Positions 34,076-41,889 of a stretch of 64,000 nt of DNA are shown here, in pieces. The stretch is taken from NCBI RefSeq assembly GCF_000215745.1, contig NC_015663.1, positions 4,278,001 to 4,342,000 on the forward strand, written 5' to 3'. The notes below the pieces were generated by a model. It had not been told where the DNA came from, ran no database searches, and saw nothing but the letters and a program-made list of their open reading frames with translations. The DNA comes from Klebsiella aerogenes KCTC 2190. GTDB lineage: Bacteria; Pseudomonadota; Gammaproteobacteria; Enterobacterales; Enterobacteriaceae. Made by a program: the position numbers and the translations under genes. Within the stretch, counting starts at the first letter, position 1. Every line of letters starts with the position of its first letter.

Positions 34076-35089
34076 TCAGCCTCCGTTTTCCAGGGAAACC
34101 ATCGCCGAACGCGACCAACAGGCCATTACCTGCTGCCCCAACTGCGGTGTGCCAACCGCCGCCCCGCCATCGACGTTGGCCTGGCTGACTAACAGCTTAT
34201 CGCCCGCAGCGAGTTTCAGTTCAATACGCGTAGACGCGCCCTGAAACTGTACCGCCTGGACGGTCCCCTGTACCTGGATATCACCGCCGCTATTCAGGCG
34301 GATATGTTCCGGGCGCAACGACCAGGCGCCGGACAAGCCACATAGCCTCTGAGAAATTTCAGAGGTAAAAACGTTTGCGGTGCCGACGAATCCGGCGACA
34401 AAGGCGGTTTTAGGACGTAAATAGAGATCGTGCGGCGAGTCGACCTGTTCAATGCGACCATTATTAAACACCGCCACGCGATCGGACATCGATAGCGCTT
34501 CACCCTGATCGTGGGTAACAAAAATGAAAGTGATACCCAGCGATTGCTGAAGTTTTTTTAACTCCACCTGCATCTGTTCACGTAGTTTTAAATCCAACGC
34601 TCCCAACGGTTCATCTAAGAGCAGCACCCGCGGTTGATTAACCAACGCGCGGGCAATGGCGACCCGCTGCCGCTGGCCGCCGGAAAGCTGTGAAGGTTTA
34701 CGCGCGTGAACAAAGCCAAGCGCTACTTTCTCTAATGCTTGCTGGGCGCGAAGATGGCGTTCTTTTTTGCCCACCCCTTTCACCATCAGCCCGTAGGCGA
34801 CATTGTCGATAATCGACATATGAGGGGATAGCGCGTAATCCTGAAAAACCGTGTTCACGTCGCGCTGCCATGGCGGTAATTCGCTGGCAGGCTGGCCAAA
34901 AATACGAATCGAACCGCCGGATAGCTGTTCGAAGCCTGCGATTAAGCGCAGGCAGGTAGTTTTGCCGGAGCCGGACGGCCCCAGCATAGAGAAAAATTCA
35001 CCATCGCGAATGGCGATGCTCACGCCATCCACCGCGCGCACGTCACCGTACAGACGCGAAACGTCATTAAACTCTACCGCGTACGTCAT
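34076..35089 (-). CDS. ydcT: Putrescine/spermidine-type ABC ATPase YdcT
   Basis: A 337-residue ATPase of the PotA type with a C-terminal TOBE regulatory domain. Walker A GPSGSGKTT, Q-loop in VFQDYALSPHMSIID, signature QLSGGQRQRVAIARAL, Walker B VLLLDEPLGALDLK, and FVTHDQGEALSMSDRVAV. The usual QDYALFPH reads QDYALSPH, a small oddity in the Q-loop region. ATG 35089 (MTYAVEFNDVSRLYGD) matches E. coli; the longer frame to 35146 overlaps ydcS and is not favoured. Confidence 0.95.
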   Translation of the reverse strand: MTYAVEFNDVSRLYGDVRAVDGVSIAIRDGEFFSMLGPSGSGKTTCLRLIAGFEQLSGGSIRIFGQPASELPPWQRDVNTVFQDYALSPHMSIIDNVAYGLMVKGVGKKERHLRAQQALEKVALGFVHARKPSQLSGGQRQRVAIARALVNQPRVLLLDEPLGALDLKLREQMQVELKKLQQSLGITFIFVTHDQGEALSMSDRVAVFNNGRIEQVDSPHDLYLRPKTAFVAGFVGTANVFTSEISQRLCGLSGAWSLRPEHIRLNSGGDIQVQGTVQAVQFQGASTRIELKLAAGDKLLVSQANVDGGAAVGTPQLGQQVMACWSRSAMVSLENGG

Positions 35090-35106
35090 GTTCAGTCTCC
35101 AGGCGC

Positions 35107-36252
35107 TTAGCGGCCACCCATAATCGCGATATAGTCCTGAGTCCAACGGCTATAAGGGACATATTTGCCGCCTTGGGCAATTGGCGTTTTCCAGAACGCA
35201 ATCTTGTCGAATTGGTTGTAGCCGTTAGTTTCGCAGCCTTTCTCTCCCAGTAGCGTGCTCGCCTTACAGCCCTGCGGCACGACTGGCAGCGATCCAAACC
35301 AGGCGGCGACATCGCCCTGTACTTTCGGCGTCAGCGACCAGTTCATCCACTTATAAGCGCATACCGGATGCTTCGCCTCACTATGTAACATCGTGGTATC
35401 AGACCAGCCGGTCACGCCTTCTTTCGGGAAGACGGTAGCAACGGGCTGCCCTTCACCTTTAAGGCCATTGGCCTGATATGGCCAGGAGCCGGAAGCAACC
35501 ACCCCTTCGTTTTTGAAGTCGCTCATCTGAACGGTCGCATCGTGCCAGTAGCGGTGAACCAGCGGATGCTGATCCTGCAGAACCTTTAACACCGCCTGAT
35601 ACTGTGTTTCAGTGAGTTCATAGGGATCGTTAATTCCTAACTGCGGCTGCGTTGCTTTGACAAAGAGCGCCGCGTCGGCGATATAAATCGGTCCATCATA
35701 GGCCTGAACGCGCCCCTGGTTACTTTTTCCGTCCGGTAAATCCTGTTTGACGAAAACCACTTTCCAGCTATCCGGCGGCGTCGGGAAGGTTTTGGTGTTG
35801 TACATCAGCAGGTTCGGCCCCCACTGATAGGGCGTGCCGTACACTTTATCGCCGACGTTAAACCACGCGCCTTTAGCAACTCGCGGGTCAAGCGTTTTCC
35901 AGTTGGGGATCAGCGCGGTATTTATCGCCTGTACACGCTTGCCCATAATCAGGCGCAACGAGGCGTCGCCGGATGCGGTGACCAGATCGTAGCCGCCCTT
36001 CGCCATCAAACTGACCATTTCATCGGAGGTGGCGGCAGTTTTCACATTAACCTGGCAGCCGCTCTCTTTTTCGAATTGACTTACCCAGTCATAATTCTTA
36101 TCCGTCTGGCCGCGTTCGATATAACCTGGCCAGGCAATAATATCGAGCCGACCTTCACCTTTATCCAGCGATGTCGGCGGTTCTGCGGCTTGCGCAGTAA
36201 CAAAAATCATACTCAGCACGCACAGGCTGCCACGGGCAAATTTTTTGCTCAT
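35107..36252 (-). CDS. ydcS: Periplasmic polyamine-type binding protein YdcS
   Basis: A 381-residue family 1/PotD-type binding protein with signal peptide (SLCVLSMIFVTAQAAE). Segments such as RLDIIAWPGYIERGQTDKNYDW, GGYDLVTASGDASLRLIMGKRVQAI, and PYQWGPNLLMYNTKTFP are characteristic. E. coli YdcS also has reported poly-3-hydroxybutyrate synthase activity and a role in competence; binding to the YdcTUV importer is the main inferred role. First gene of the operon, preceded by a 320-bp regulatory region downstream of ydcR. Confidence 0.95.
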   Translation of the reverse strand: MSKKFARGSLCVLSMIFVTAQAAEPPTSLDKGEGRLDIIAWPGYIERGQTDKNYDWVSQFEKESGCQVNVKTAATSDEMVSLMAKGGYDLVTASGDASLRLIMGKRVQAINTALIPNWKTLDPRVAKGAWFNVGDKVYGTPYQWGPNLLMYNTKTFPTPPDSWKVVFVKQDLPDGKSNQGRVQAYDGPIYIADAALFVKATQPQLGINDPYELTETQYQAVLKVLQDQHPLVHRYWHDATVQMSDFKNEGVVASGSWPYQANGLKGEGQPVATVFPKEGVTGWSDTTMLHSEAKHPVCAYKWMNWSLTPKVQGDVAAWFGSLPVVPQGCKASTLLGEKGCETNGYNQFDKIAFWKTPIAQGGKYVPYSRWTQDYIAIMGGR

Positions 36253-36520
36253 TTGAACTTACTCCTGTCAGAATAAAAGTAGCGGCAGCCGTGCCGTAAA
36301 AATATCTCCCTTAATAAGGGTAGACGGCGGCCTGCGGGCCTCAGGGGAAATTTCCTCAGGTTGTGACCCGGGGCGCATTCCGCAAAAATCGCCGCCACGA
36401 TTCGATAATATGGATTATAGACAAGGAGTTATGGCATAGGGATGAGTATGCATATTCCCTATGACAGCCCGGCGTGAGCGGGTATTTAACCCTGATTAAT
36501 GAATACGAGAATGAGAAAAA
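36253..36520. promoter_or_regulatory. Regulatory region of the ydcS operon
   Basis: No gene lies in this stretch. It carries a CATAGGGA/TCCCTATG inverted repeat (36435-36463, 13-bp spacer) and two direct CCTCAGG copies (36339-36345, 36354-36360) around GGAAATTTCC, candidate sites for YdcR (MocR proteins often bind direct repeats). The ydcS transcript should start here. Confidence 0.55.
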
Positions 36521-36553
36521 TTAATTGCCGGAGAAAAATAAACCGGCAATTAA
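36521..36553 (-). terminator. Intrinsic terminator after ydcR
   Basis: TTAATTGCCGG and CCGGCAATTAA make an 11-bp stem; on the minus strand TTTTTCTC follows. It separates ydcR from ydcS. Confidence 0.82.
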
Positions 36554-36572
36554 AAAAATAGCGATGAATAAA

Positions 36573-37997
36573 CTAAGGCAAAAGTTGACGTATAAGTTCG
36601 CCGAGCCGTTTGACTCCCTGCTCCTCTTTTTCTCCCCAGCCCCATGCGGTATTAAAACGGAAGAATGAGGTCCAGTTAGCGGTGGTAGAAAACATCTTAC
36701 CCGGCGCAATACTGATGTTATCCCGTAACGCCAGAGCACTGAGTTCGCCAGCATCGACGCCGGCGGGCAACTCAAGCCACAGGAAATAACCGCTGTCGCT
36801 ATGGTGAATTTTGACCTCGGCGGGTAAAAAACGCAGTAGCGCTTGCCAGGCCAGCTGTTTTCGCTCGGCAAGCTGACGCCGCAACCGGCGTAAATGCGCG
36901 TCGTAGCGTTTGGTAGAGAGATAATCCACCAGCGCCAGTTGCATCGGCGAACTGGTCGATAGCGTACTCATCAGTTGCAGTTGCTGAATACGGCGGGCAT
37001 GTCGGCCAGCGGCGACCCAGCCGATACGAAAACCTGGAACCAGGCATTTGGAAAATGAGCTGCAGTGCAGCGTCATCTCATCACGATCCCAGTACTTTGC
37101 AGGTAGCGGTTTTTCCCGTCCAAAGTACAACTCACTGTAAACGTCATCTTCAATCAGCATCACGTTATAGTGCGTCAATAGCGCCACCAGTTGCGCTTTT
37201 TTTTCTGCCGTCAGCGTAAATCCGAGCGGGTTCTGGCTATTGGTCATCAGCCAACAGGCTTTAACCGGATAATTTTGTAATGCCTGTTCCAACGCGGCCA
37301 GATCGATCCCCTCTTTCACATCGCTGGCCACCGATAGCGCCTTAAGCCGCAATCGTTCGAGTGCCTGTAGTGCGCCGTAAAAGCACGGATTTTCTACGAC
37401 TACCCAGTCGCCGGGCTCAGTCACCGCCTGCAGGCTGAGGTTCAACGCCTCCAGCGCACCGGCGGTAATGACGATCTCATCCGGCGATACGTTCATTCCC
37501 TGCAACGCATAACGCCGGGCAATAGCATGACGAAGCTCATCGTTACCCGGCGGCAGGTTCTCGATCACGCTCATGGCGGTGGCGGTTTTACTCACCTGCG
37601 CCAGAGAACGGTTTAGCTGCTGTAGAGGAAACAGCCGCGGGTCGGGAAAGGCGGAGGCAAAAGGCAGCATCGACGCCTGACGGCTGGCCTGCAGGACGTC
37701 GAAAATATAGGTGTTGATATCAACGGATTCATTACGCGTCACCTGCGCCGGGGGATCAGGTTGACGCTGCTTCACCGGCTGCGGCGCAACGTAATAACCC
37801 GATTGCGGACGAGCGATAATTCGTCCCTGGCTTTCCAGTAACTGGTAGGCATGGCTGACGGTCATAAAACTCATTCCGCTGCTGACAACCTGTTCGCGTA
37901 AGGAGGGCAGCCGATCGCCGGGTTGCCAAACGCCGAGGGCGATCTGGTCGGTTAATTGTTGCGCAAGCTGCTGATACTTTTTCATTACCGCATCCAT
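36573..37997 (-). CDS. ydcR: MocR family (GntR-aminotransferase fusion) regulator YdcR
   Basis: A 474-residue fusion. The N-terminal GntR winged helix is LTDQIALGVWQPGDRLPSLREQVVSSGMSFMTVSHAYQLLESQG (about residues 14-57), the C-terminal domain is a type I aminotransferase fold with PLP lysine in LHCSSFSKCLVPGFRIGWV. MocR proteins use PLP or an aldimine as ligand. In E. coli ydcR lies upstream of ydcSTUV-patD, and the same order here suggests it controls that operon. Close to the E. coli length of 468. Confidence 0.93.
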   Translation of the reverse strand: MDAVMKKYQQLAQQLTDQIALGVWQPGDRLPSLREQVVSSGMSFMTVSHAYQLLESQGRIIARPQSGYYVAPQPVKQRQPDPPAQVTRNESVDINTYIFDVLQASRQASMLPFASAFPDPRLFPLQQLNRSLAQVSKTATAMSVIENLPPGNDELRHAIARRYALQGMNVSPDEIVITAGALEALNLSLQAVTEPGDWVVVENPCFYGALQALERLRLKALSVASDVKEGIDLAALEQALQNYPVKACWLMTNSQNPLGFTLTAEKKAQLVALLTHYNVMLIEDDVYSELYFGREKPLPAKYWDRDEMTLHCSSFSKCLVPGFRIGWVAAGRHARRIQQLQLMSTLSTSSPMQLALVDYLSTKRYDAHLRRLRRQLAERKQLAWQALLRFLPAEVKIHHSDSGYFLWLELPAGVDAGELSALALRDNISIAPGKMFSTTANWTSFFRFNTAWGWGEKEEQGVKRLGELIRQLLP

Positions 37998-38003
37998 TTA
38001 ACA

Positions 38004-38483
38004 ATCGAGACTCATATCTTATAACAGTTGACTAAAAATGGCAGGTTCTAATAACTGATATACAACAATGTGCTTCTTGAACCAGAGCAGGAATAATATT
38101 CGCGCGTTAACTTTACTACTGAAATACCATCAAACCCTCTAGGGTTAATATAATGTTCGCATTTAGGTTACATTGATAAACGCTTCATAATCACCAATAT
38201 TCATTTGATTTATGAACCATACGTCATGGTCTATCGTTGAGATCCCAACTGGCACCAACGTAAACACGCCTTGATATTTAATTATGAATCAACAACTCCT
38301 CCACTAAGGAAAATTCACAATAAGATAAATTCATTCCTCGCCAGTCTTTTTGACATAATTTAACGCACCTAAACCATTATCCATTGAACAATGCACCTGG
38401 TATAAAAAACGACAAGTCACTGATATAAAACAAATTAACTACACACCAGGGGATTCAATCTCTTCTGGATGTAACCGTTGAAT
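38004..38483. other. AT-rich intergenic region upstream of ydcR
   Basis: About 480 bases with no supported gene. It is markedly AT-rich; in E. coli the hicAB toxin-antitoxin genes lie near here, but no HicA- or HicB-like sequence is recognisable. The ydcR promoter must be at its left end. Confidence 0.5.
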
Positions 38484-38603
38484 TCAAAAAATAAGATAGA
38501 GTCCGCCAAACACAACCAGCCAAAAGACACTCATTAGCGCCAATGTGATACACAAACTTCGCAGTCCGTTCTGTGACAAGTCGCCTCCCTTATCTCCACT
38601 CAC
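38484..38603 (-). CDS. Putative small membrane protein (YmiA-like layout)
   Basis: A short frame ending at 38484. From GTG 38603 it encodes about 39 residues: a polar start (SGDKGGDLSQNGLRSLC) and a C-terminal membrane span (ITLALMSVFWLVVFGGLYLIF). The FW-VV pattern recalls the E. coli small proteins YmiA/YciX, though no family is claimed. An ATG at 38684 would add 27 residues of hydrophobic but unlike sequence. No good Shine-Dalgarno is visible for either start. AT-rich context. Confidence 0.4.
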   Translation of the reverse strand: MSGDKGGDLSQNGLRSLCITLALMSVFWLVVFGGLYLIF

Positions 38604-38846
38604 TAAATATATCAAAAAATAATAAATAAAGAATTCACATATAAAATTTAAATACTTGAATCTCGCGTTTACATTAAACACCAAACAATTCCAATCTACC
38701 AGAGTAATTAATAGAAAACAGGAGAAGCACTAAGGAAAATCGTAAAAAAACATGTGAAGTAGCATTAAAAAAGATCACAACCAGCAATTCATTATTCATG
38801 ATGACATAAATACTAATTTCATAAATATGAAATATGTATAAAAAGA

Positions 38847-38867
38847 ATAACAGTGAGTAACTGTTAT
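38847..38867. promoter_or_regulatory. Inverted repeat upstream of cioA
   Basis: ATAACAGT and ACTGTTAT are perfect 8-bp arms with a 5-bp centre, 85 bp before the cioA start. The symmetry and distance fit an operator overlapping the promoter. The regulator is unknown. Confidence 0.5.
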
Positions 38868-38952
38868 CATAAAAAACATCATTTCTGCCTCTGCTTTCAC
38901 CATCTCCCTCCCCCTAAAATTGCGTTGAATCAATTTTGTTGTGGAGTCCAGC

Positions 38953-40350
38953 ATGTTCGGTCTTGATGCATTTCATCTGGCGCGGATCCAATTCGCCTTT
39001 ACCGTCTCATTTCATATCATCTTTCCCGCGATCACCATCGGTCTTGCCAGCTACCTGGCGGTGCTTGAGGGATTATGGTTAAAAACAAAAAATCCAGTCT
39101 GGCGCTCGCTATATCATTTCTGGTCGAAAATCTTTGCCGTCAACTTTGGTATGGGGGTGGTATCGGGGCTGGTGATGGCCTACCAGTTCGGCACCAACTG
39201 GAGTGGTTTCTCTCAGTTCGCAGGCAGCATTACTGGCCCGCTGCTAACTTATGAAGTTCTTACCGCTTTCTTCCTTGAGGCCGGTTTCCTTGGCGTGATG
39301 TTATTTGGCTGGAACCGCGTCGGCCCCGGCCTGCATTTTTTCGCCACCTGCATGGTGGCGCTGGGCACTATCATTTCCACATTCTGGATCCTTGCCTCAA
39401 ACAGCTGGATGCAAACGCCACAAGGGTTCGAAATCGTTAATGGTCAGGTCGTACCCGTTGACTGGTTCGCCGTTATCTTTAACCCCTCTTTCCCTTACCG
39501 CTTATTCCATATGTCCGTCGCGGCGTTTCTTAGCAGCGCATTGTTCGTAGGCGCATCAGCCGCATGGCATTTGCTTCGTGGCAATCAAACCCCAGCCATC
39601 CGCGCCATGTTCTCTATGGCGCTATGGATGACGCTGCTTGTCGCCCCCATTCAGGCAATGATCGGCGATATGCATGGGCTAAACACCCTGAAACATCAAC
39701 CGGCGAAAATTGCCGCCATCGAAGGCCACTGGGAAAATCCGCCGGGCGAACCGACGCCACTGCTGCTGTTCGGCTGGCCGGACATGCAACAAGAACGTAC
39801 CCGCTATGGGCTGGAGATCCCTGCCCTCGGCAGCCTGATCCTGACTCACAGCCTCGATAAACAGGTACCGGCGCTGAAGGAGTTCGCTCCAGAAGATCGC
39901 CCCAACTCAACCGTTGTGTTCTGGTCATTTCGTCTGATGGCCGGTCTGGGAATGTTAATGATTCTGCTCGGCGTCATTGCCCTATGGCTGCGCTATCGGC
40001 AGCGTCTGTATACCTCAAAACCTTTCCTGCGCTTCGCGTTATGGATGGGACCTTCTGGCCTGATTGCGATTCTTGCTGGATGGGTGACCACCGAAGTCGG
40101 ACGCCAGCCATGGGTCGTTTACGGTATACAGCGCACCTCCGAGGCCGTATCAGCTCACGGTGATCTGCATATGACCATTAGCCTGCTGGCATTTATTGCC
40201 GTCTACAGCTCGGTATTCGGCGTTGGCTATAGCTATATGCTGCGCCTGATCCGCAAAGGTCCGCAAGAGCAGACGCCAGTGCCATCAGGTACGCCGGCGC
40301 GTCCGCTTTCTGCCGCGACGGATGGTTTTCAGCACAAGGAGTCCCGCTAA
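38953..40350 (+). CDS. cioA: Cyanide-insensitive ubiquinol oxidase subunit I (CioA)
   Basis: A 465-residue bd-type oxidase subunit I. It has the start [24 protein letters not shown] with the axial haem histidine (HIIFP), [20 protein letters not shown] segments, [16 protein letters not shown] (quinol/haem region) and the short Q-loop that marks the CIO class as opposed to CydA with its long insertion. ATG 38953 is preceded by GGAG; the GTG at 38941 is unlikely. Its TAA overlaps the cioB ATG by one base. Inner membrane; terminal oxidase that resists cyanide and sulfide. Confidence 0.92.
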   Translation: MFGLDAFHLARIQFAFTVSFHIIFPAITIGLASYLAVLEGLWLKTKNPVWRSLYHFWSKIFAVNFGMGVVSGLVMAYQFGTNWSGFSQFAGSITGPLLTYEVLTAFFLEAGFLGVMLFGWNRVGPGLHFFATCMVALGTIISTFWILASNSWMQTPQGFEIVNGQVVPVDWFAVIFNPSFPYRLFHMSVAAFLSSALFVGASAAWHLLRGNQTPAIRAMFSMALWMTLLVAPIQAMIGDMHGLNTLKHQPAKIAAIEGHWENPPGEPTPLLLFGWPDMQQERTRYGLEIPALGSLILTHSLDKQVPALKEFAPEDRPNSTVVFWSFRLMAGLGMLMILLGVIALWLRYRQRLYTSKPFLRFALWMGPSGLIAILAGWVTTEVGRQPWVVYGIQRTSEAVSAHGDLHMTISLLAFIAVYSSVFGVGYSYMLRLIRKGPQEQTPVPSGTPARPLSAATDGFQHKESR

Positions 40351-41360
40351 TGGGTATTGATTTATCGGTTATTTGGTTTGTTATCATCGTGTTTGCCACC
40401 CTGATGTATATCGTCATGGACGGTTTCGACTTAGGGATCGGCATTCTGTTTGCCGCCGTACGCGGCGGCGATGAGCGCGACGTGATGGTCAACAGCGTCG
40501 CCCCGGTATGGGATGGCAATGAAACCTGGCTGGTGCTTGGCGGCGCTGGTCTCTTCGGCGCCTTTCCGCTGGCCTATGCGGTGATTATCGACGCGCTGTC
40601 GGTACCCTTAACCCTGATGCTGATTGGCCTAATTTTTCGCGGTGTGGCCTTCGAGTTTCGCTTCAAAGCGACCCCTTCGCACCGTCCTTTCTGGGATAAA
40701 GCTTTTCTGGGCGGATCGCTACTGGCGACATTCACCCAGGGCATGGTCGTCGGCGCGGTCATTCATGGTTTTCCGGTCAGCGGTCGCAGCTTTAGCGGTG
40801 GAATGTGGGATTGGCTGACGCCATTTACCCTATTCTGCGGTTTCGGCCTCACCGTTGCATACGCGTTACTGGGCGCTAGTTGGCTGGTAATGAAGAGCGA
40901 GAATCCGCTGCAGAATATCATGCGCAGAATTTCACGCCTTCTGCTGCTGGCCTTACTGATGATAATAGCCGTGATTAGCCTATGGACGCCGCTCTCCCAG
41001 CCGGCGATCGCCGAGCGCTGGTTTAGTCTGCCGAATCTGTTTTACCTGCTGCCGGTGCCGCTATTGGTTATCGCCATCAGCGTCTGGTTATGGCGCACGC
41101 TTGGGCAACGAGATGCTCACACCCTGCCGTTCGTGTTGACGCTGGGGCTCGTCTTCCTTGGGTTTAGCGGACTTGGGATCAGCATTTGGCCGAATATTAT
41201 TCCGCCAGGGATTTCGTTATGGCAGGCCGCGGCGCCGCCGCAAAGTCAGGGCTTTATGCTGGTTGGCGCGTTACTGATTATTCCCGTCATTCTTGGGTAT
41301 ACCTTCTGGAGCTACTACGTTTTCCGCGGCAAAGTTCAAACTGGCGAGGGATATCACTGA
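40350..41360 (+). CDS. cioB: Cyanide-insensitive ubiquinol oxidase subunit II (CioB)
   Basis: A 336-residue CydB/CioB subunit II with eight or so membrane spans. It starts [31 protein letters not shown], the conserved first helix, and contains VNSVAPVWDGNETWLVLGGAGLFGAFPLAYA, the signature of subunit II. Overlaps cioA by one base and the DUF2474 gene by one base (TGATG). It completes the oxidase dimer. Confidence 0.93.
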   Translation: MGIDLSVIWFVIIVFATLMYIVMDGFDLGIGILFAAVRGGDERDVMVNSVAPVWDGNETWLVLGGAGLFGAFPLAYAVIIDALSVPLTLMLIGLIFRGVAFEFRFKATPSHRPFWDKAFLGGSLLATFTQGMVVGAVIHGFPVSGRSFSGGMWDWLTPFTLFCGFGLTVAYALLGASWLVMKSENPLQNIMRRISRLLLLALLMIIAVISLWTPLSQPAIAERWFSLPNLFYLLPVPLLVIAISVWLWRTLGQRDAHTLPFVLTLGLVFLGFSGLGISIWPNIIPPGISLWQAAAPPQSQGFMLVGALLIIPVILGYTFWSYYVFRGKVQTGEGYH

Positions 41361-41485
41361 TGGAGCATTCATGGATAAAACGTCTGCTATGGCTGGCAGC
41401 CATATGGGGCGCTAGCGTGCTGGCACTGGGCGCCGTCAGTATGATTTTCCGCCTGCTGATGAACGCAGCCGGGCTTCGTGCCTGA
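41360..41485 (+). CDS. DUF2474 small membrane protein of the CioAB oxidase
   Basis: A 41-residue protein: MEHSWIKRLLWLAAIWGAS then VLALGAVSMIFRLLMNAAGL. One membrane span, with the tryptophan-rich start seen in DUF2474 proteins that follow cioAB in Pseudomonas and enterobacteria. By position and size it is the CIO counterpart of CydX, which stabilises bd oxidase. Its ATG overlaps the cioB stop. A terminator follows. Confidence 0.88.
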   Translation: MEHSWIKRLLWLAAIWGASVLALGAVSMIFRLLMNAAGLRA

Positions 41486-41499
41486 TATAACACATCTCC

Positions 41500-41529
41500 A
41501 GCCTGGCGCTCATCGCGTCAGGCTTTTTT
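41500..41529 (+). terminator. Intrinsic terminator after the cioAB operon
   Basis: AGCCTGGCGC and GCGTCAGGCT arms (one mismatch) followed by TTTTTTC, 15 bases after the DUF2474 stop. Confidence 0.9.
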
Positions 41530-41643
41530 CATCCTCTTCAGCCACGCCTGACAAAGCCTTGCGCTTCTTTGATAACGCCATAAAAAAACTAATATTAAAT
41601 CAATCATATTGATCCCGCGTTATCTATTGATATGGAAAATGAT

Positions 41644-41880
41644 ATGTGGCGGAGAGGAATAGCGGCAGTGGTATTGATATGTGGGTTATTTTCCGGGCAT
41701 CTGCTCGCCCAGCATCAGGGGCATGATTATTTCCCGGTGCAAAGCCTCGAACAGCGATTACTGCACGAGGCTGATTGCGATGAACTACGCAGCCGGGCTG
41801 AGGAGACCGCCAGCTCGCTGCGCGAACATTATCACCGGCAGTACGCGCGCAAAGCAAAGGCGCATAACTGCCCGCCGTGA
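41644..41880 (+). CDS. yncJ: Exported protein YncJ (DUF2554)
   Basis: A 78-residue protein with a signal peptide (AAVVLICGLFSGHLLA) and a mature polar helical part: HQGHDYFPVQSLEQRLLHEADCDELRSRAEETASSLREHYHRQ. It aligns with E. coli YncJ (HEADSDELRAVAEESAEGLREH). Function unknown; E. coli yncJ belongs to the CpxR/rapid-response set in some reports. ATG 41644 gives the same N-terminal length as E. coli; an in-frame ATG four codons earlier exists. Convergent with rlhA, nine bases apart. Confidence 0.88.
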   Translation: MWRRGIAAVVLICGLFSGHLLAQHQGHDYFPVQSLEQRLLHEADCDELRSRAEETASSLREHYHRQYARKAKAHNCPP

Positions 41881-41889
41881 GAATGGTTC

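Noticed and set aside
38004-38940. hicAB toxin-antitoxin remnant expected from E. coli gene order
   Set aside because: No HicA- or HicB-like residues found in any frame; the region appears unrelated AT-rich DNA.
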